A stretch of DNA of 64,000 nucleotides from Aequorivita sp. (GCA_030690315.1 JAUYGY010000046.1:62001-126000); one strand, 5' to 3'. Positions 9,703 to 20,066 are shown, counted from the stretch's first letter. Numbers and translations are program-made. The notes: generated by a model not told the origin, from the sequence alone.

Positions 9703-10452
9703 TTAAACTAATTCTTCCTTTATCCAGTCGTACCCTTTTTCTTCAAGCTCGTAGGCAAGTTCTTTGGTGCCAGATTTTACTATCTTTCCGTTCATCAGTA
9801 CATGTACAAAATCTGGAACTATATAGTCCAACAGTCGCTGATAGTGGGTAATTACCAATACGGCATTGTCGTTGCTTTTAAGTTTGTTCACCCCATTGGC
9901 TACAACTTTCAGTGCATCAATGTCCAGCCCGGAATCTGTTTCATCAAGAATGGCAAGCTTTGGCTCCAACATTGCCATTTGGAAGATTTCGTTTCGTTTT
10001 TTTTCACCTCCGGAAAAACCTTCGTTTAGGGAACGTGAAAGAAATTTACGGTCAATTTCAAGCATATCTGCCTTTTCCTTTATCATTTTTAGCATTTCGG
10101 AGGCTGGCATGTCTGGTTTTCCTTTGGCTTTTCGGGTTTCGTTGATTGCCGTTTTTATAAAGTTGGTAACCGAAACTCCAGGGATTTCAATTGGATATTG
10201 GAACGAAAGGAAGATGCCTCTGTGGGCTCTTTCCTCAGGATTTAATTCTGAAATATCCTCGTTCTCAAAAGTGATGTAACCTCTTGTAACATCAAATTCT
10301 TCTTTGCCTGCAACTACCGAAGCCAACGTGCTTTTTCCGGAACCGTTAGGGCCCATTATTGCATGAACTTCGCCTGCTTTTACTTCAAGGTTGATGCCTT
10401 GCAGTATGTCTTTTCCTTCCAGTCCGGCGTATAAATCTTTTATTTTTAACAT
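9703..10452 (-). CDS. sufC: Fe-S cluster assembly ATPase SufC
   Basis: GPNGSGKSTL Walker A, EGFSGGEKKRNE signature, LAILDETDSGLD. Confidence 0.96.
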   Translation of the reverse strand: MLKIKDLYAGLEGKDILQGINLEVKAGEVHAIMGPNGSGKSTLASVVAGKEEFDVTRGYITFENEDISELNPEERAHRGIFLSFQYPIEIPGVSVTNFIKTAINETRKAKGKPDMPASEMLKMIKEKADMLEIDRKFLSRSLNEGFSGGEKKRNEIFQMAMLEPKLAILDETDSGLDIDALKVVANGVNKLKSNDNAVLVITHYQRLLDYIVPDFVHVLMNGKIVKSGTKELAYELEEKGYDWIKEELV

Positions 10453-10454
10453 TT

Positions 10455-10865
10455 TTACTTTTTCTTAGCTGTTTCTTCTAATTTTATATCTACTTCCGAA
10501 GGCGTATCGTTAACCCTCATAATTTCTTTAATTGTAATAACTTCTTCCCATTCGCTATCGCTATCCGTATTTTTCGAAACCACTCCGCGAACGATGACGC
10601 CAACCATATCAAAATCGTTCTTTTTTACTTTTGCAACTTGTTTTGAAAGATCTTCGGAAAGCACATCCTTTTTAACACCATAAATAAAATTGGTTCCCAT
10701 CAATACAAGCGCACCGTTTGAATCGATAAAATCTCCTTTATAGGCTTTTAAATTTTCTGTGTTTTCCAGATTTTCAGTGGTGGTTTCTTCAACATTTTTT
10801 TCTTCGGAATTTTTACAAGAAAAAACCGCTGCAGAAAGCATTAACAACAAAATGATTTTTTTCAT
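10455..10865 (-). CDS. Small lipoprotein of unknown function inside the suf operon
   Basis: MKKIILLLMLSAAVFSCKNSEEK lipobox; 2 nt from sufC, same strand. Confidence 0.8.
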   Translation of the reverse strand: MKKIILLLMLSAAVFSCKNSEEKNVEETTTENLENTENLKAYKGDFIDSNGALVLMGTNFIYGVKKDVLSEDLSKQVAKVKKNDFDMVGVIVRGVVSKNTDSDSEWEEVITIKEIMRVNDTPSEVDIKLEETAKKK

Positions 10866-10900
10866 AATAAAATGATAGTTTAGTTTTTAAAATTTTGAGA

Positions 10901-10919
10901 TTTCCGCCTTCGCGGGAAT
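10901..10919. repeat. Short palindromic element TTTCCGCCTTCGCGGGAAT
   Basis: Stem CCGC-CTTC-GCGG with flanking complementarity. Confidence 0.6.
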
Positions 10920-10920
10920 T

Positions 10921-12369
10921 TTATCCAACTGAGCCTTCAAGGCTTATTTCCAATAATTTTTGTGCTTCCACTGCAAATTCCATTGGCAATTTATTCAACA
11001 CTTCTTTGCTAAAACCGTTTACTATCAACGCGATTGCCTTTTCCGTATTTATACCTCTTTGGTTGCAATAGAAAATTTGGTCTTCCCCAATTTTGCTGGT
11101 GGTAGCTTCGTGTTCTATTTGGGCGGTTTTATTTTTTACTTCAATATATGGGAAGGTGTGCGCACCACAACTGTTGCCCATCAACAAAGAATCACACTGC
11201 GAAAAATTACGCGCGTTGTCTGCATTTGGCATAATTTTCACCAAGCCCCGATAACTGTTTTGCGATTTTCCTGCTGAAATACCTTTGGAAATAATGGTGC
11301 TTCGGGTGTTTTTTCCAATGTGGATCATTTTCGTTCCAGTATCTGCTTGCTGAAAATCATTCGTCACGGCAATGGAATAAAACTCACCTATTGAATTATC
11401 CCCTTTTAAAATACAGCTTGGGTATTTCCACGTTACGGCGCTTCCCGTTTCAACCTGCGTCCAAGAAATTTTTGCGCTTTTTTCACAAATACCTCTTTTA
11501 GTCACAAAATTATAGACGCCACCTTTTCCGGTTTTATCTCCCGGGTACCAGTTTTGTACTGTTGAATATTTAATTTCGGAATTGTCTAGTGCTATTATTT
11601 CCACTACTGCCGCATGCAGTTGATTTTCGTCTCGGCTTGGGGCAGTGCACCCTTCAAGATAACTTACATAGCTTCCTTCGTCAGCTATCAACAATGTTCT
11701 TTCAAATTGCCCAGTCCCTCCTTGGTTTATTCTGAAATATGTGGAAAGTTCCATCGGGCAACGAACGCCTTTCGGGATGTAACAAAAAGAACCATCACTG
11801 AAAACGGCACTGTTCAATGCGGCGTAAAAATTGTCGCGTTGCGGAACCACGGTTCCCAAATATTTTTTTACCAGCTCGGGATGTTCTCGTATCGCTTCGG
11901 AAATGGAGCAGAAAATAATTCCCTTTTCACCCAAAGTTTTTTTGAAAGTAGTTGCAACGGAAACAGAATCCATCACAATATCAACCGCAACACCGGCGAG
12001 TTTTTTTTGTTCGTCAAGCGAAATTCCGAGTCTTTTGAAAGTGTCCAAAAGTTCGGGATCTACTTCATCAATACTGTCGTATTTTGGTTTTTTTGTGGGG
12101 GCGGAATAATAGGAAATATTTTGAAAATCTGGTTTTACGTAGTGCACATTTGCCCAATCTGGCTCCTCCATTGTCTGCCAATGGCGGAAAGCTTCCAAGC
12201 GCCAAGCCGTCATCCACTCCGGTTCTTCTTTTTTTAGGGAAATAGCTTTCACTATTTCTTCGTTCAATCCAACAGGAAAAGTGTCAGATTCTATATCTGT
12301 ATAAAAACCGTATTCGTATTCTTTGGTTTCTAGTTCTTTTTTTAAGTCGTCTTCTGTATACTTGCTCAT
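10921..12369 (-). CDS. sufB: Fe-S cluster assembly protein SufB (start set at MSKY)
   Basis: [50 protein letters not shown]. Confidence 0.96.
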   Translation of the reverse strand: MSKYTEDDLKKELETKEYEYGFYTDIESDTFPVGLNEEIVKAISLKKEEPEWMTAWRLEAFRHWQTMEEPDWANVHYVKPDFQNISYYSAPTKKPKYDSIDEVDPELLDTFKRLGISLDEQKKLAGVAVDIVMDSVSVATTFKKTLGEKGIIFCSISEAIREHPELVKKYLGTVVPQRDNFYAALNSAVFSDGSFCYIPKGVRCPMELSTYFRINQGGTGQFERTLLIADEGSYVSYLEGCTAPSRDENQLHAAVVEIIALDNSEIKYSTVQNWYPGDKTGKGGVYNFVTKRGICEKSAKISWTQVETGSAVTWKYPSCILKGDNSIGEFYSIAVTNDFQQADTGTKMIHIGKNTRSTIISKGISAGKSQNSYRGLVKIMPNADNARNFSQCDSLLMGNSCGAHTFPYIEVKNKTAQIEHEATTSKIGEDQIFYCNQRGINTEKAIALIVNGFSKEVLNKLPMEFAVEAQKLLEISLEGSVG

Positions 12370-12381
12370 CGTCATTAATTT

Positions 12382-12711
12382 TTAAAGTGAAAAAGATTCT
12401 CCGCAGCCACAAGTTCTGTTTGCATTGGGGTTGTTAAAAACAAATCCCTTTCCATTAAGCCCGCCGCTATATTCGAGTGTGGTTCCCACTAAATAAAGAA
12501 AGCTTTTTTTATCGACGGCAATTTTTACGTTTTCCTCTTCAAAAAGTTTATCGTTTTCGCCCAAGCTGTGGTCAAATTTAAGTTCGTAGCTTAAACCAGA
12601 ACAGCCGCCGCTTTTAACGCCAACACGAACAAAATCAATCGCCATGTTAAAACCTTCTTCAGCCATCAATTGTGCTATTTTGGTTTTGGCATTTTCACTT
12701 ATTTTAATCAT
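12382..12711 (-). CDS. sufA: A-type Fe-S carrier (SufA/IscA/ErpA family)
   Basis: GVKSGGCSGLSYEL and CGCGESF cysteine motifs. Confidence 0.9.
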   Translation of the reverse strand: MIKISENAKTKIAQLMAEEGFNMAIDFVRVGVKSGGCSGLSYELKFDHSLGENDKLFEEENVKIAVDKKSFLYLVGTTLEYSGGLNGKGFVFNNPNANRTCGCGESFSL

Positions 12712-12868
12712 ATTAGACTAATTCTAAATTAGAGAGCAAATATACATCAAATAGTACTTTTAAACCATAAAGAAGCTGGATTTTAAAACTATGGCATAAT
12801 AGTCTCAGACAATAACCGAAGGGGCTATTTTATTAAGGAATTGATTTTTTTGGGAAAAGGGAAGAATA

Positions 12869-13972
12869 CTAATTTGGATCCTGAAAATCTGGATTGTTTA
12901 TAAAGGAAGGATCTGAAAGTGAAAGTAGAAATGCTTTTAAATCTGCTTTGTCCGGTTCGGTTAAATGAACGCCGCCGCTTGAAACAGCTTTCATCAATGG
13001 GTCTATAGTTTCTGAATAGACCAAGCCTTCACTGTAGTGGTTTATTACTTCATCTAAAGTTGCAAAACGGCCATCGTGCATATAGGGCGCAGTATAAGCA
13101 AGATTTCTTAGGGATGGGGATTTAAACCATCCGTCTTGGCTTGGATCGCCGGTAACATTGCCGAGACCCTTGTCTGTTATAACTGCATCCAATCCGTTAT
13201 TGTGAAAAATATTATCGGTCCACAAGGGATTGAATTCGCTTCCATGGCAATGGAAACAATCTCCACGTGATTCGTCCATAAAAATAGCGAACCCATTTAT
13301 TTCTTGAGGCGTTAATGAATTTTCGCCCAACAAATATTGGTCAAAAGGGGAATTGGCTGAAATAAGAGTTCGCTCAAATTGAGCGATTGCCTTTGCGGTT
13401 AATTCTTTGGTAATGATGGTGGCTCCAAATGCTTTATTGAAAAGTTCGGGATATTCGTTATTGCTTTGTAAGCTGCCAACGGCATTTTCCCATGTATTGT
13501 GCATTTCTATTGGGTTTTCTACTGGGCCAAGAGCTTGTTCTTCAATACTGGCCGCTCTGCCGTCCCAGAAAAATTTACTGTTATTGTTCCAAGCCATATT
13601 GTAGAGCGGCATCGAATTGCGAGTGCCTTCAAAACCATCAATACCTATACTGAATTGATTTTCGTCAGAAAAAGCAGTACTAGGCTTATGGCAGGAAGCA
13701 CAGGCTTGTGTTCCGTCGCCGGAAAGGATTGGGTCGTAAAATAATTTTCTTCCCAACGCTATTCCTTCCACGGTTTGTGGATTATTGGCTGGAATGATTG
13801 GTGGGGGAAGCAAGCGTTGAAAAATGGGAGGAACGGTCAAAGGTTGTGGCGTTGCTACATAGCCATCATCGGTTTCGTCTGGTTCAGGGTCGTTTGAAGA
13901 ACAGGCAACCATAATGCTAAGGGCAAATACCCCCAACATTAATCTAAATGCTTTTCTTGACCGTTCCTTCAT
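12869..13972 (-). CDS. Di-heme cytochrome c peroxidase family lipoprotein (MbnH/MauG-like)
   Basis: Two CxxCH motifs (ACASCHKP, CFHCHGSEF), LGRKLFYDPILSGDGTQ, lipobox VACSS; 8 nt from an MbnP-like gene. Confidence 0.88.
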   Translation of the reverse strand: MKERSRKAFRLMLGVFALSIMVACSSNDPEPDETDDGYVATPQPLTVPPIFQRLLPPPIIPANNPQTVEGIALGRKLFYDPILSGDGTQACASCHKPSTAFSDENQFSIGIDGFEGTRNSMPLYNMAWNNNSKFFWDGRAASIEEQALGPVENPIEMHNTWENAVGSLQSNNEYPELFNKAFGATIITKELTAKAIAQFERTLISANSPFDQYLLGENSLTPQEINGFAIFMDESRGDCFHCHGSEFNPLWTDNIFHNNGLDAVITDKGLGNVTGDPSQDGWFKSPSLRNLAYTAPYMHDGRFATLDEVINHYSEGLVYSETIDPLMKAVSSGGVHLTEPDKADLKAFLLSLSDPSFINNPDFQDPN

Positions 13973-13980
13973 TTTTTAAA

Positions 13981-14817
13981 TTATTGTGTTATAGCACCAA
14001 TGCTGAAAACGGTTTTTCCATTTCTGTTCATATCTTTTTGAGCTAGATAATCCATCATAAGATCAACACTTCTTTCATTAAGATCCCAAGTCAATGGATT
14101 TTTATACCATTCTGAAATGTCCATTTTTATCTCGATGGTTGCATCATTCGTAATGGTAAAATCCATATCAAAATTGAACTCAATGTGGTTTGCCTCAAAA
14201 ACTCCATTATTTGCTGCCGTGCCGTTGTGGAAGTTATATGGCTGTGTTTCGCCATTTTCATCTATAAAGGTTCCGTCCATTTGCATAAAATGGTATCCGC
14301 CACCAATCATTTCGGGCCAGCCCCAATCCGCAACGTTCAAATCCTCGTATTCACCACTTATGTTGTCTTCTTCATTGAAACCATATATGAATGATATTCC
14401 CGTGTAGTCACCAGTGGTTGCAGTTAAAGCAGGGTTTAACGTTAATGTAGTTGCATCGGCAAGATCCACCAATTGATATTCATCAAAAGCCACGGTGGTG
14501 CCATCATTTTTGTGAAGCTCAATGCGGGAAATTAAATAGCGAAGTCGGGTAATATGCGCAAGATTTCTAGCATCATTTATATAAAGGTTTGTGTTGAAAT
14601 TTAAAGGTGTTACATCAGTCGAATCTGCCCAAGTTTGGGTGAATGCAATGGTAATATTTCTTTCAAAAATACAAGAACCATCATCTGTATTGGCATCGGG
14701 ATTGTAATTCAATGAAGCGGGATCGGTACATCCCAAAACTTCTGGTTCAGAATCATCATCACTATTACAGCCAATGGCAATAAATGCCATAATAAGTAAA
14801 AAAGCTATTTTTTTCAT
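13981..14817 (-). CDS. MbnP family protein
   Basis: YLISRIELHKNDGT...YQLVDL, FIYGFNE, GGGYHFMQMDG; lipoprotein signal GCNSDDD. Confidence 0.82.
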   Translation of the reverse strand: MKKIAFLLIMAFIAIGCNSDDDSEPEVLGCTDPASLNYNPDANTDDGSCIFERNITIAFTQTWADSTDVTPLNFNTNLYINDARNLAHITRLRYLISRIELHKNDGTTVAFDEYQLVDLADATTLTLNPALTATTGDYTGISFIYGFNEEDNISGEYEDLNVADWGWPEMIGGGYHFMQMDGTFIDENGETQPYNFHNGTAANNGVFEANHIEFNFDMDFTITNDATIEIKMDISEWYKNPLTWDLNERSVDLMMDYLAQKDMNRNGKTVFSIGAITQ

Positions 14818-14847
14818 AGGTTAAATTTCTGGGTTTTAGGTATTGAA

Positions 14848-16209
14848 TTATTTTATTTTAATTATCAAAAAGTCTTTAGACCCTTGGTTTAGAGGAATAT
14901 CTATATCGTTACTTTCACTGTCACCAACTGCAAGTATATTACCGTCTGATGTTTCAATGGCTTCAGATGCAAAATCAAGTCCTGAGCCGCCAATACTTTT
15001 TTCAAATTTCAAACCTCCGTTCTTGTCAACCACAAGTATCCAAGCATCGTTCACGCCGTTATTGACTGTTAAATCTCCATCTGAACTTCTGCTATGTCCG
15101 GAAAGGATGTAGTCGCCATTTGAACGTTGCACAATGCTATGTGTTGTGTCAAACTGTGAACCTCCGAACGATTTTTGCCAGATTTTAGTGCCGTTATCGT
15201 CAAATTTTATCATCCATGCATCTGCGTTTCCTCTTGGGGAAGTAACATCTTGATCAGAGCTTCGCGAATCGCCAACCATAATATAATTGCCGTCATTGGT
15301 TTTCATGGAAGCATAAGAGTTGTCTATTTCTGCACCTCCGAAGGATTTGGTCCAAACCAAATCGCCAGCGGGAGTTAAGCGCACAGCCCAATAATCATAA
15401 CTTCCTTTGGGGTCTGTTTTATCAAAATCAACACTTTCTGAAGTGCCGGTCATCAAAAACCCGCCATCATCAGTTTCCACAGCATCATAGCTTCGGTCGT
15501 TGTTGGAGCCTCCAAAATAGCGTCTCCATTGTTTGGTGCCGTCAGCCGCCAGTTTTATTCCCCAAAATTCCCCCACGCCATGAAGCGTGCCTTTTTGCAT
15601 ATCATTTCCGGCTCCACCACTTGCTGAAACATCAAAAAATCCTGTAATGAAATAACCGCCATCTGAGGTTTCAAATGCTTTATAAGCTTGGTCACTTCCA
15701 GTAAAACCGAAGTTTTTGTCCCATACTTTATTTCCGGCTGCATCAACTTTAAGAATCCAGTAATCCTGAAAGCCCTCATTTCCGGAAACGTCGCCATCTG
15801 AACTAGTGGTATAACCACTTAAAAGATACCCGCCATCATTGGTTTTTGTAATGCGGGTTGCGCTTTCGTCATTGCTTCCTCCAAAGGTTTTGCTCCAAAC
15901 TATTTCTCCAGCTTTGGTGATTTTTAGCAGCCAATAATCGCTGTCGTTTCCTGATCTGTCTGTTATATCGCCGTTGGAGCTTCGTGTTGTTCCTAAAATA
16001 ACAAACCCTCCGTCTGCTGCTTCTACTACAGATACTGCTTCGTCACTTTCGCTTCCGCCAAAAGTTTTCACAAATTCTACTTCGCCGATTATTTCTTCAT
16101 CGGGGCCATCATCGCCTCCCCCATCGTCATTTCCGCAGGAAGCAATTAATAAAGTGAAAGAAAGCAGGATTGGGAATGCTTTTAATTTATGTTTTTTTAA
16201 AGATAGCAT
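14848..16209 (-). CDS. Lipoprotein with about seven W-K-FGG / DYW-xxK beta-propeller-type repeats
   Basis: DYWLLKI, DYWILKV, EFWGIKL, DYWAVRL, DAWMIKF, DAWILVV, DFLIIKI repeat ends; lipobox IASCGNDD. Confidence 0.8.
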   Translation of the reverse strand: MLSLKKHKLKAFPILLSFTLLIASCGNDDGGGDDGPDEEIIGEVEFVKTFGGSESDEAVSVVEAADGGFVILGTTRSSNGDITDRSGNDSDYWLLKITKAGEIVWSKTFGGSNDESATRITKTNDGGYLLSGYTTSSDGDVSGNEGFQDYWILKVDAAGNKVWDKNFGFTGSDQAYKAFETSDGGYFITGFFDVSASGGAGNDMQKGTLHGVGEFWGIKLAADGTKQWRRYFGGSNNDRSYDAVETDDGGFLMTGTSESVDFDKTDPKGSYDYWAVRLTPAGDLVWTKSFGGAEIDNSYASMKTNDGNYIMVGDSRSSDQDVTSPRGNADAWMIKFDDNGTKIWQKSFGGSQFDTTHSIVQRSNGDYILSGHSRSSDGDLTVNNGVNDAWILVVDKNGGLKFEKSIGGSGLDFASEAIETSDGNILAVGDSESNDIDIPLNQGSKDFLIIKIK

Positions 16210-16230
16210 AAGGGAATAAGTAGGTTATAT

Positions 16231-17643
16231 TTAATCTATTAACAATCTTTTTGTTGTTGCTGAATTTATTTTCATCACATACATTCCAGCTTGTAGATTT
16301 GAAACATTTATGTTTTCTGATAGGGTTTCCTTAAAATTTTGATCCATTACTTTTTGACCTAAAACGTTGTATATTTCAACTTGTGAAATAGGTTCTGTCT
16401 TTGAACTTATTGTAACGAATTCTTTTGCCGGGTTTGGATAGACTGCAAAATTTGAAGCTTCATTATCGTTCACTCCTAAAAGTTGGTCTCTCACTATAAA
16501 TAAGCCTCTGTCTATATCACTGATTACAATGCTTCCGCTGGCAAAATAGGGATATACGCTCCAAGCTCCATCATAATTGGCAGAGTCGTTACTTGGATAG
16601 GTATCAAAATATTTAGTTTCTACCATATTACCACTTTCTATATCGCTAATGTCAAAAACGCGTAATCCTGCACGATAGCTCGAAAGATAAAATGTGTCTC
16701 CTAAAACATAACCATTATGGTCAATTGCAGCTATATTATCAGCTTCATAATAAAAGGCAACCACTGGATTGTCAAGATCGCTAACATCAAAAATGATTGT
16801 TCGTGTGTTAAATCCAAAATCAGATTCGTCTATTTCATCGCCTAAAATAAAATAACGTTGATCCTCAGTAAGCCAACCTTGATGGGTATATGACCAGTTT
16901 GAATAAAATCCATTCGAAATTCCTGCCGGGTTGGCTTTGTCGGTTACATCTACAATGGAAAGTTTGTCTGTATTACTTCCGAATAATATTTCTCGCCCCG
17001 TATAATCGGCATCTGGCCCGTCATAAATAACTACTTGCGCATCATGGCAATAATTGTCATCACTAAAACCTCCTGCTGCCACTGGGTTTAATGGATCCTG
17101 AATATTTACAAAATGCGGACCTCCACCAAAATCGCTGGTGCCAACTGCATAGGCATATCCGGAGTCTTCATTGATAACTATATTGTGGCAATGCCCGAAG
17201 CCATCATAGTGTGCATCTTCTGAAAATGTTGCGGGTGGGTTTGCCACACTGCGCAGTCTTGTTAGATCAAAAACCTGCATTCCATGACCGCTAGCTTCAC
17301 TAACAATAAATGCATAATTGTTATATACTTTAATATCTCTCCATGTGCTAGAATCTGTGTGGGTTGGTAGTTTTCCAAGATATATTGGGTTTACTGGATC
17401 TGAAATATCAACAAAGGCGGCTCCGTTATCCAATCCCATAATCGCATATTCTTTCCCATCCTGCGGATCGGTCCAGCCCCATGAATCATTTCCTGAACCT
17501 GCGTTCAAGTCATTAAGACTTAAACGAGATAAAAGATCCATTCCGCTGCAAGGAAAAGCACCGGCCATACCATTTACACATGGAGTTTGAGCGAAAGTAA
17601 ACGCACTAATAAATAAAGCTAAAAAAGGTAAAATTTTCATCAT
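16231..17643 (-). CDS. Choice-of-anchor B family (LVIVD-repeat-type) protein with T9SS type A C-terminal sorting domain
   Basis: VDISDPVNPIYLGKLPTH, HCHNIVINEDSGYAYAVG; C-terminal FAVYPNPAKEFVTISS...VYVMKI-type domain. Confidence 0.85.
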   Translation of the reverse strand: MMKILPFLALFISAFTFAQTPCVNGMAGAFPCSGMDLLSRLSLNDLNAGSGNDSWGWTDPQDGKEYAIMGLDNGAAFVDISDPVNPIYLGKLPTHTDSSTWRDIKVYNNYAFIVSEASGHGMQVFDLTRLRSVANPPATFSEDAHYDGFGHCHNIVINEDSGYAYAVGTSDFGGGPHFVNIQDPLNPVAAGGFSDDNYCHDAQVVIYDGPDADYTGREILFGSNTDKLSIVDVTDKANPAGISNGFYSNWSYTHQGWLTEDQRYFILGDEIDESDFGFNTRTIIFDVSDLDNPVVAFYYEADNIAAIDHNGYVLGDTFYLSSYRAGLRVFDISDIESGNMVETKYFDTYPSNDSANYDGAWSVYPYFASGSIVISDIDRGLFIVRDQLLGVNDNEASNFAVYPNPAKEFVTISSKTEPISQVEIYNVLGQKVMDQNFKETLSENINVSNLQAGMYVMKINSATTKRLLID

Positions 17644-17671
17644 AATTTATGGGATAAGGTTTAAAAGGGGC

Positions 17672-17704
17672 TAAATGTAAGTATAAAATTATCTTTTCTA
17701 CAAA
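17672..17704 (-). promoter_or_regulatory. Putative promoter of the 17643-12869 operon: TTTG-N21-TACATTTA
   Basis: Minus strand TTTG (17704-17701), 21-nt spacer, TACATTTA (17679-17672); near-match to the Flavobacteria consensus. Confidence 0.45.
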
Positions 17705-17848
17705 CGCAAAAGGTTAAATATTAGTGTCCTATAATTCTACATTTAATTTAATTTTTTCAAAAACGAAATTTCTTATTATTTATAAGAGGTTTCGTTTATT
17801 GTTTTTCGATGGCGTACTTTTGTCAAAACTAGAAATAGACCCAATATT

Positions 17849-18904
17849 ATGTTTGAAAACAAAGAAAATTCCGGCACCAGTATTGAAAATTTAGGAGAAT
17901 TTGGACTCATTGACCACCTCACGAAAAACTTCAAAATAAAGCAAAAATCAACCGTTAAAGGCATAGGCGATGATGCGGCTGTGATTTCCTGTGATGAAAA
18001 AAAGGAACTGGTTGTTTCCACAGATTTTCTTTTGGAAGGGGTGCATTTTGATTTAAGCTACATGCCTCTGAAACATTTGGGCTATAAAGCGGTAGTTGTA
18101 AACCTGTCTGATATTTACGCCATGAATGCCGACCCAACTCAGATCACGGTTTCTATTGCGGTTTCAAATAGATTTCCCATTGAAGCTTTGGAAGAATTAT
18201 ATGCAGGTATTGAAGCCGCCGCAAAAGTTTATAATGTGGATGTTATTGGTGGCGATACTACTTCTTCAACAACGGGCTTATTGATAAGTATTACTGCTTT
18301 AGGAACGGTAAATAAAGGCGAATCGGTTTACAGAAGCGGTGCCAAGGAAAATGATTTACTGGTTGTAACCGGCGATCTTGGCGCGGCATATATGGGCCTT
18401 CAGATTTTGGAGCGTGAAAAGGAAGTTTTTAAAGTAAACCCAAATTCGCAACCAGATTTAGAGCCTTATTCTTATTTGATAGAAAGGCAATTGAAACCCG
18501 AAGCGCGAAAAGATATTTCAGGTTTATTGAAAGAACTAGACGTGAAACCTACCGCAATGATTGATATTAGCGATGGGCTTTCCTCAGAAATCATTCATAT
18601 CTGCAAAAATTCAAACGTTGGTTGTAATTTATTTGAAGATAAAATTCCGCTGGATCCACAGGTTATCTCCACTTGTGAGGAATTCAATTTGGACAGTACC
18701 ACCATTGCTTTAAGTGGCGGCGAAGATTATGAATTGCTCTTTACAGTTAAAACGGAGGACTATCCAAAAATTAAAGCAAATCCAAATTTTACCGTTATTG
18801 GCCATATGACCCATGAAAAGGAAGGAGTGCATTTAATAAGCCGTGCTGGGACAAAAATTCCTTTAATTGCAAGAGGTTGGAATGCTTTGAAAAATAACGG
18901 ATAG
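17849..18904 (+). CDS. thiL: Thiamine-phosphate kinase
   Basis: GIGDDAAVI, STDFLLEGVHFDLSYMPLKHLGYKAVVVNLSDI, GGDTTSS. Confidence 0.93.
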   Translation: MFENKENSGTSIENLGEFGLIDHLTKNFKIKQKSTVKGIGDDAAVISCDEKKELVVSTDFLLEGVHFDLSYMPLKHLGYKAVVVNLSDIYAMNADPTQITVSIAVSNRFPIEALEELYAGIEAAAKVYNVDVIGGDTTSSTTGLLISITALGTVNKGESVYRSGAKENDLLVVTGDLGAAYMGLQILEREKEVFKVNPNSQPDLEPYSYLIERQLKPEARKDISGLLKELDVKPTAMIDISDGLSSEIIHICKNSNVGCNLFEDKIPLDPQVISTCEEFNLDSTTIALSGGEDYELLFTVKTEDYPKIKANPNFTVIGHMTHEKEGVHLISRAGTKIPLIARGWNALKNNG

Positions 18905-18976
18905 GTTTTTGTAAAGCCCAAAAAAATCCAAGTTCCTAATTAAAGGAAGAATATTCTTAATGAAATTTGTAACTTT

Positions 18977-19222
18977 CTAATGGATGGAAAGTCTTTTCTT
19001 TTTTTTGAAGAAAGAAGACAAGCACTCATTCACTTCACGTTGTTTTCGGGTAAGCAGTTCAAAATTACCGGAATAGCTGTTTGAAACCTCTTTGCCACAA
19101 CAAGTACATTTATATTCATTAATGTGATTAGTAATTTTGCGCGTAATGATGTAATTATGGCCAAATGCAGTGCATATTAGGCTCAAAATTGGAAGTCGGT
19201 TTTGGGGCGTGACATTATCCAT
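18977..19222 (-). CDS. Small conserved zinc-ribbon-like protein
   Basis: C-x4-GH...CTCCGKEV pattern; 81-aa ORF. Confidence 0.6.
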   Translation of the reverse strand: MDNVTPQNRLPILSLICTAFGHNYIITRKITNHINEYKCTCCGKEVSNSYSGNFELLTRKQREVNECLSSFFKKKKRLSIH

Positions 19223-19285
19223 TTTTGTTAATTTTATTGTGAGTAATTTATCAATATTAGCAATTTATTAGATGAAAAGCAAACT

Positions 19286-20056
19286 TTATCCGATAAAATG
19301 CAAGTATTTTTTCACGGAGTCCAGATTTTCAATAATACTCATGTGCCCTCCTTTAATTATTTTTAGCGATACCATGCAATGATCTGCTAATTCTTTTGTT
19401 TCTAAAAGAGGTAAAATAGGATCCTCTTCCGCTAAAACCATAAATTTCTCCTTTTTGAATTGCCTTAAAACCTCCGTTCGGTCCTTTCGGTCGCGCATTC
19501 CTTTTATTGCTGCCTTTATACCTTCCACCGAAAAGGAATAAGCCTCTGTTTTTAAAACTTCAATTTCCACGGCAAATTTTTCTCGGGAAGTTTCTGCGAA
19601 TAGATTTCCAATAGCCATACCAATGTAGGCCTTCGCATTTTGATCAATAACTTTTAAAGCCCTGCCGCGGTTTTCTTTACGTTCTTCGGAATCTGCTTCA
19701 GGTGTTGAGTTCAGCAGAATCAATTTTTCAACTTTTTCAGGAAACATTTCGGCGCAGGCCAAAGCTACATAACCTCCCATTGAGTGACCGATAAATGTTG
19801 CTGAGGGAATTTGTAAATATTTCAGTATTTCATTTACAACCTCAGCCATCAATTCCATTGAATGAATTTCTGAAATTACACCACTTTTTCCGTGCCCGGG
19901 AAAATCAATTTTAAGTAAAAAATTATTTTCGGATAACTGCGGAATCAAGGGTTTCCACATGGTGGAGCTTTCCAAAAAACCGTGCAAAAGTATGATTGCC
20001 GAACCCTTTCCAAAGGTTTCGTAATAGATTGGAATATTTTTATAATGATAAATCAT
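19286..20056 (-). CDS. Alpha/beta hydrolase
   Basis: LLHGFLESSTMW, GHSMGGYVAL nucleophile elbow, GGHMSIIE. Confidence 0.9.
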   Translation of the reverse strand: MIYHYKNIPIYYETFGKGSAIILLHGFLESSTMWKPLIPQLSENNFLLKIDFPGHGKSGVISEIHSMELMAEVVNEILKYLQIPSATFIGHSMGGYVALACAEMFPEKVEKLILLNSTPEADSEERKENRGRALKVIDQNAKAYIGMAIGNLFAETSREKFAVEIEVLKTEAYSFSVEGIKAAIKGMRDRKDRTEVLRQFKKEKFMVLAEEDPILPLLETKELADHCMVSLKIIKGGHMSIIENLDSVKKYLHFIG

Positions 20057-20066
20057 ATTTTGAAAA

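Noticed and set aside
11614-12237. 207-aa plus-strand ORF opposite sufB
   Set aside because: Shadow ORF antisense to a strongly supported sufB; Phe/Cys-rich, non-protein-like composition.
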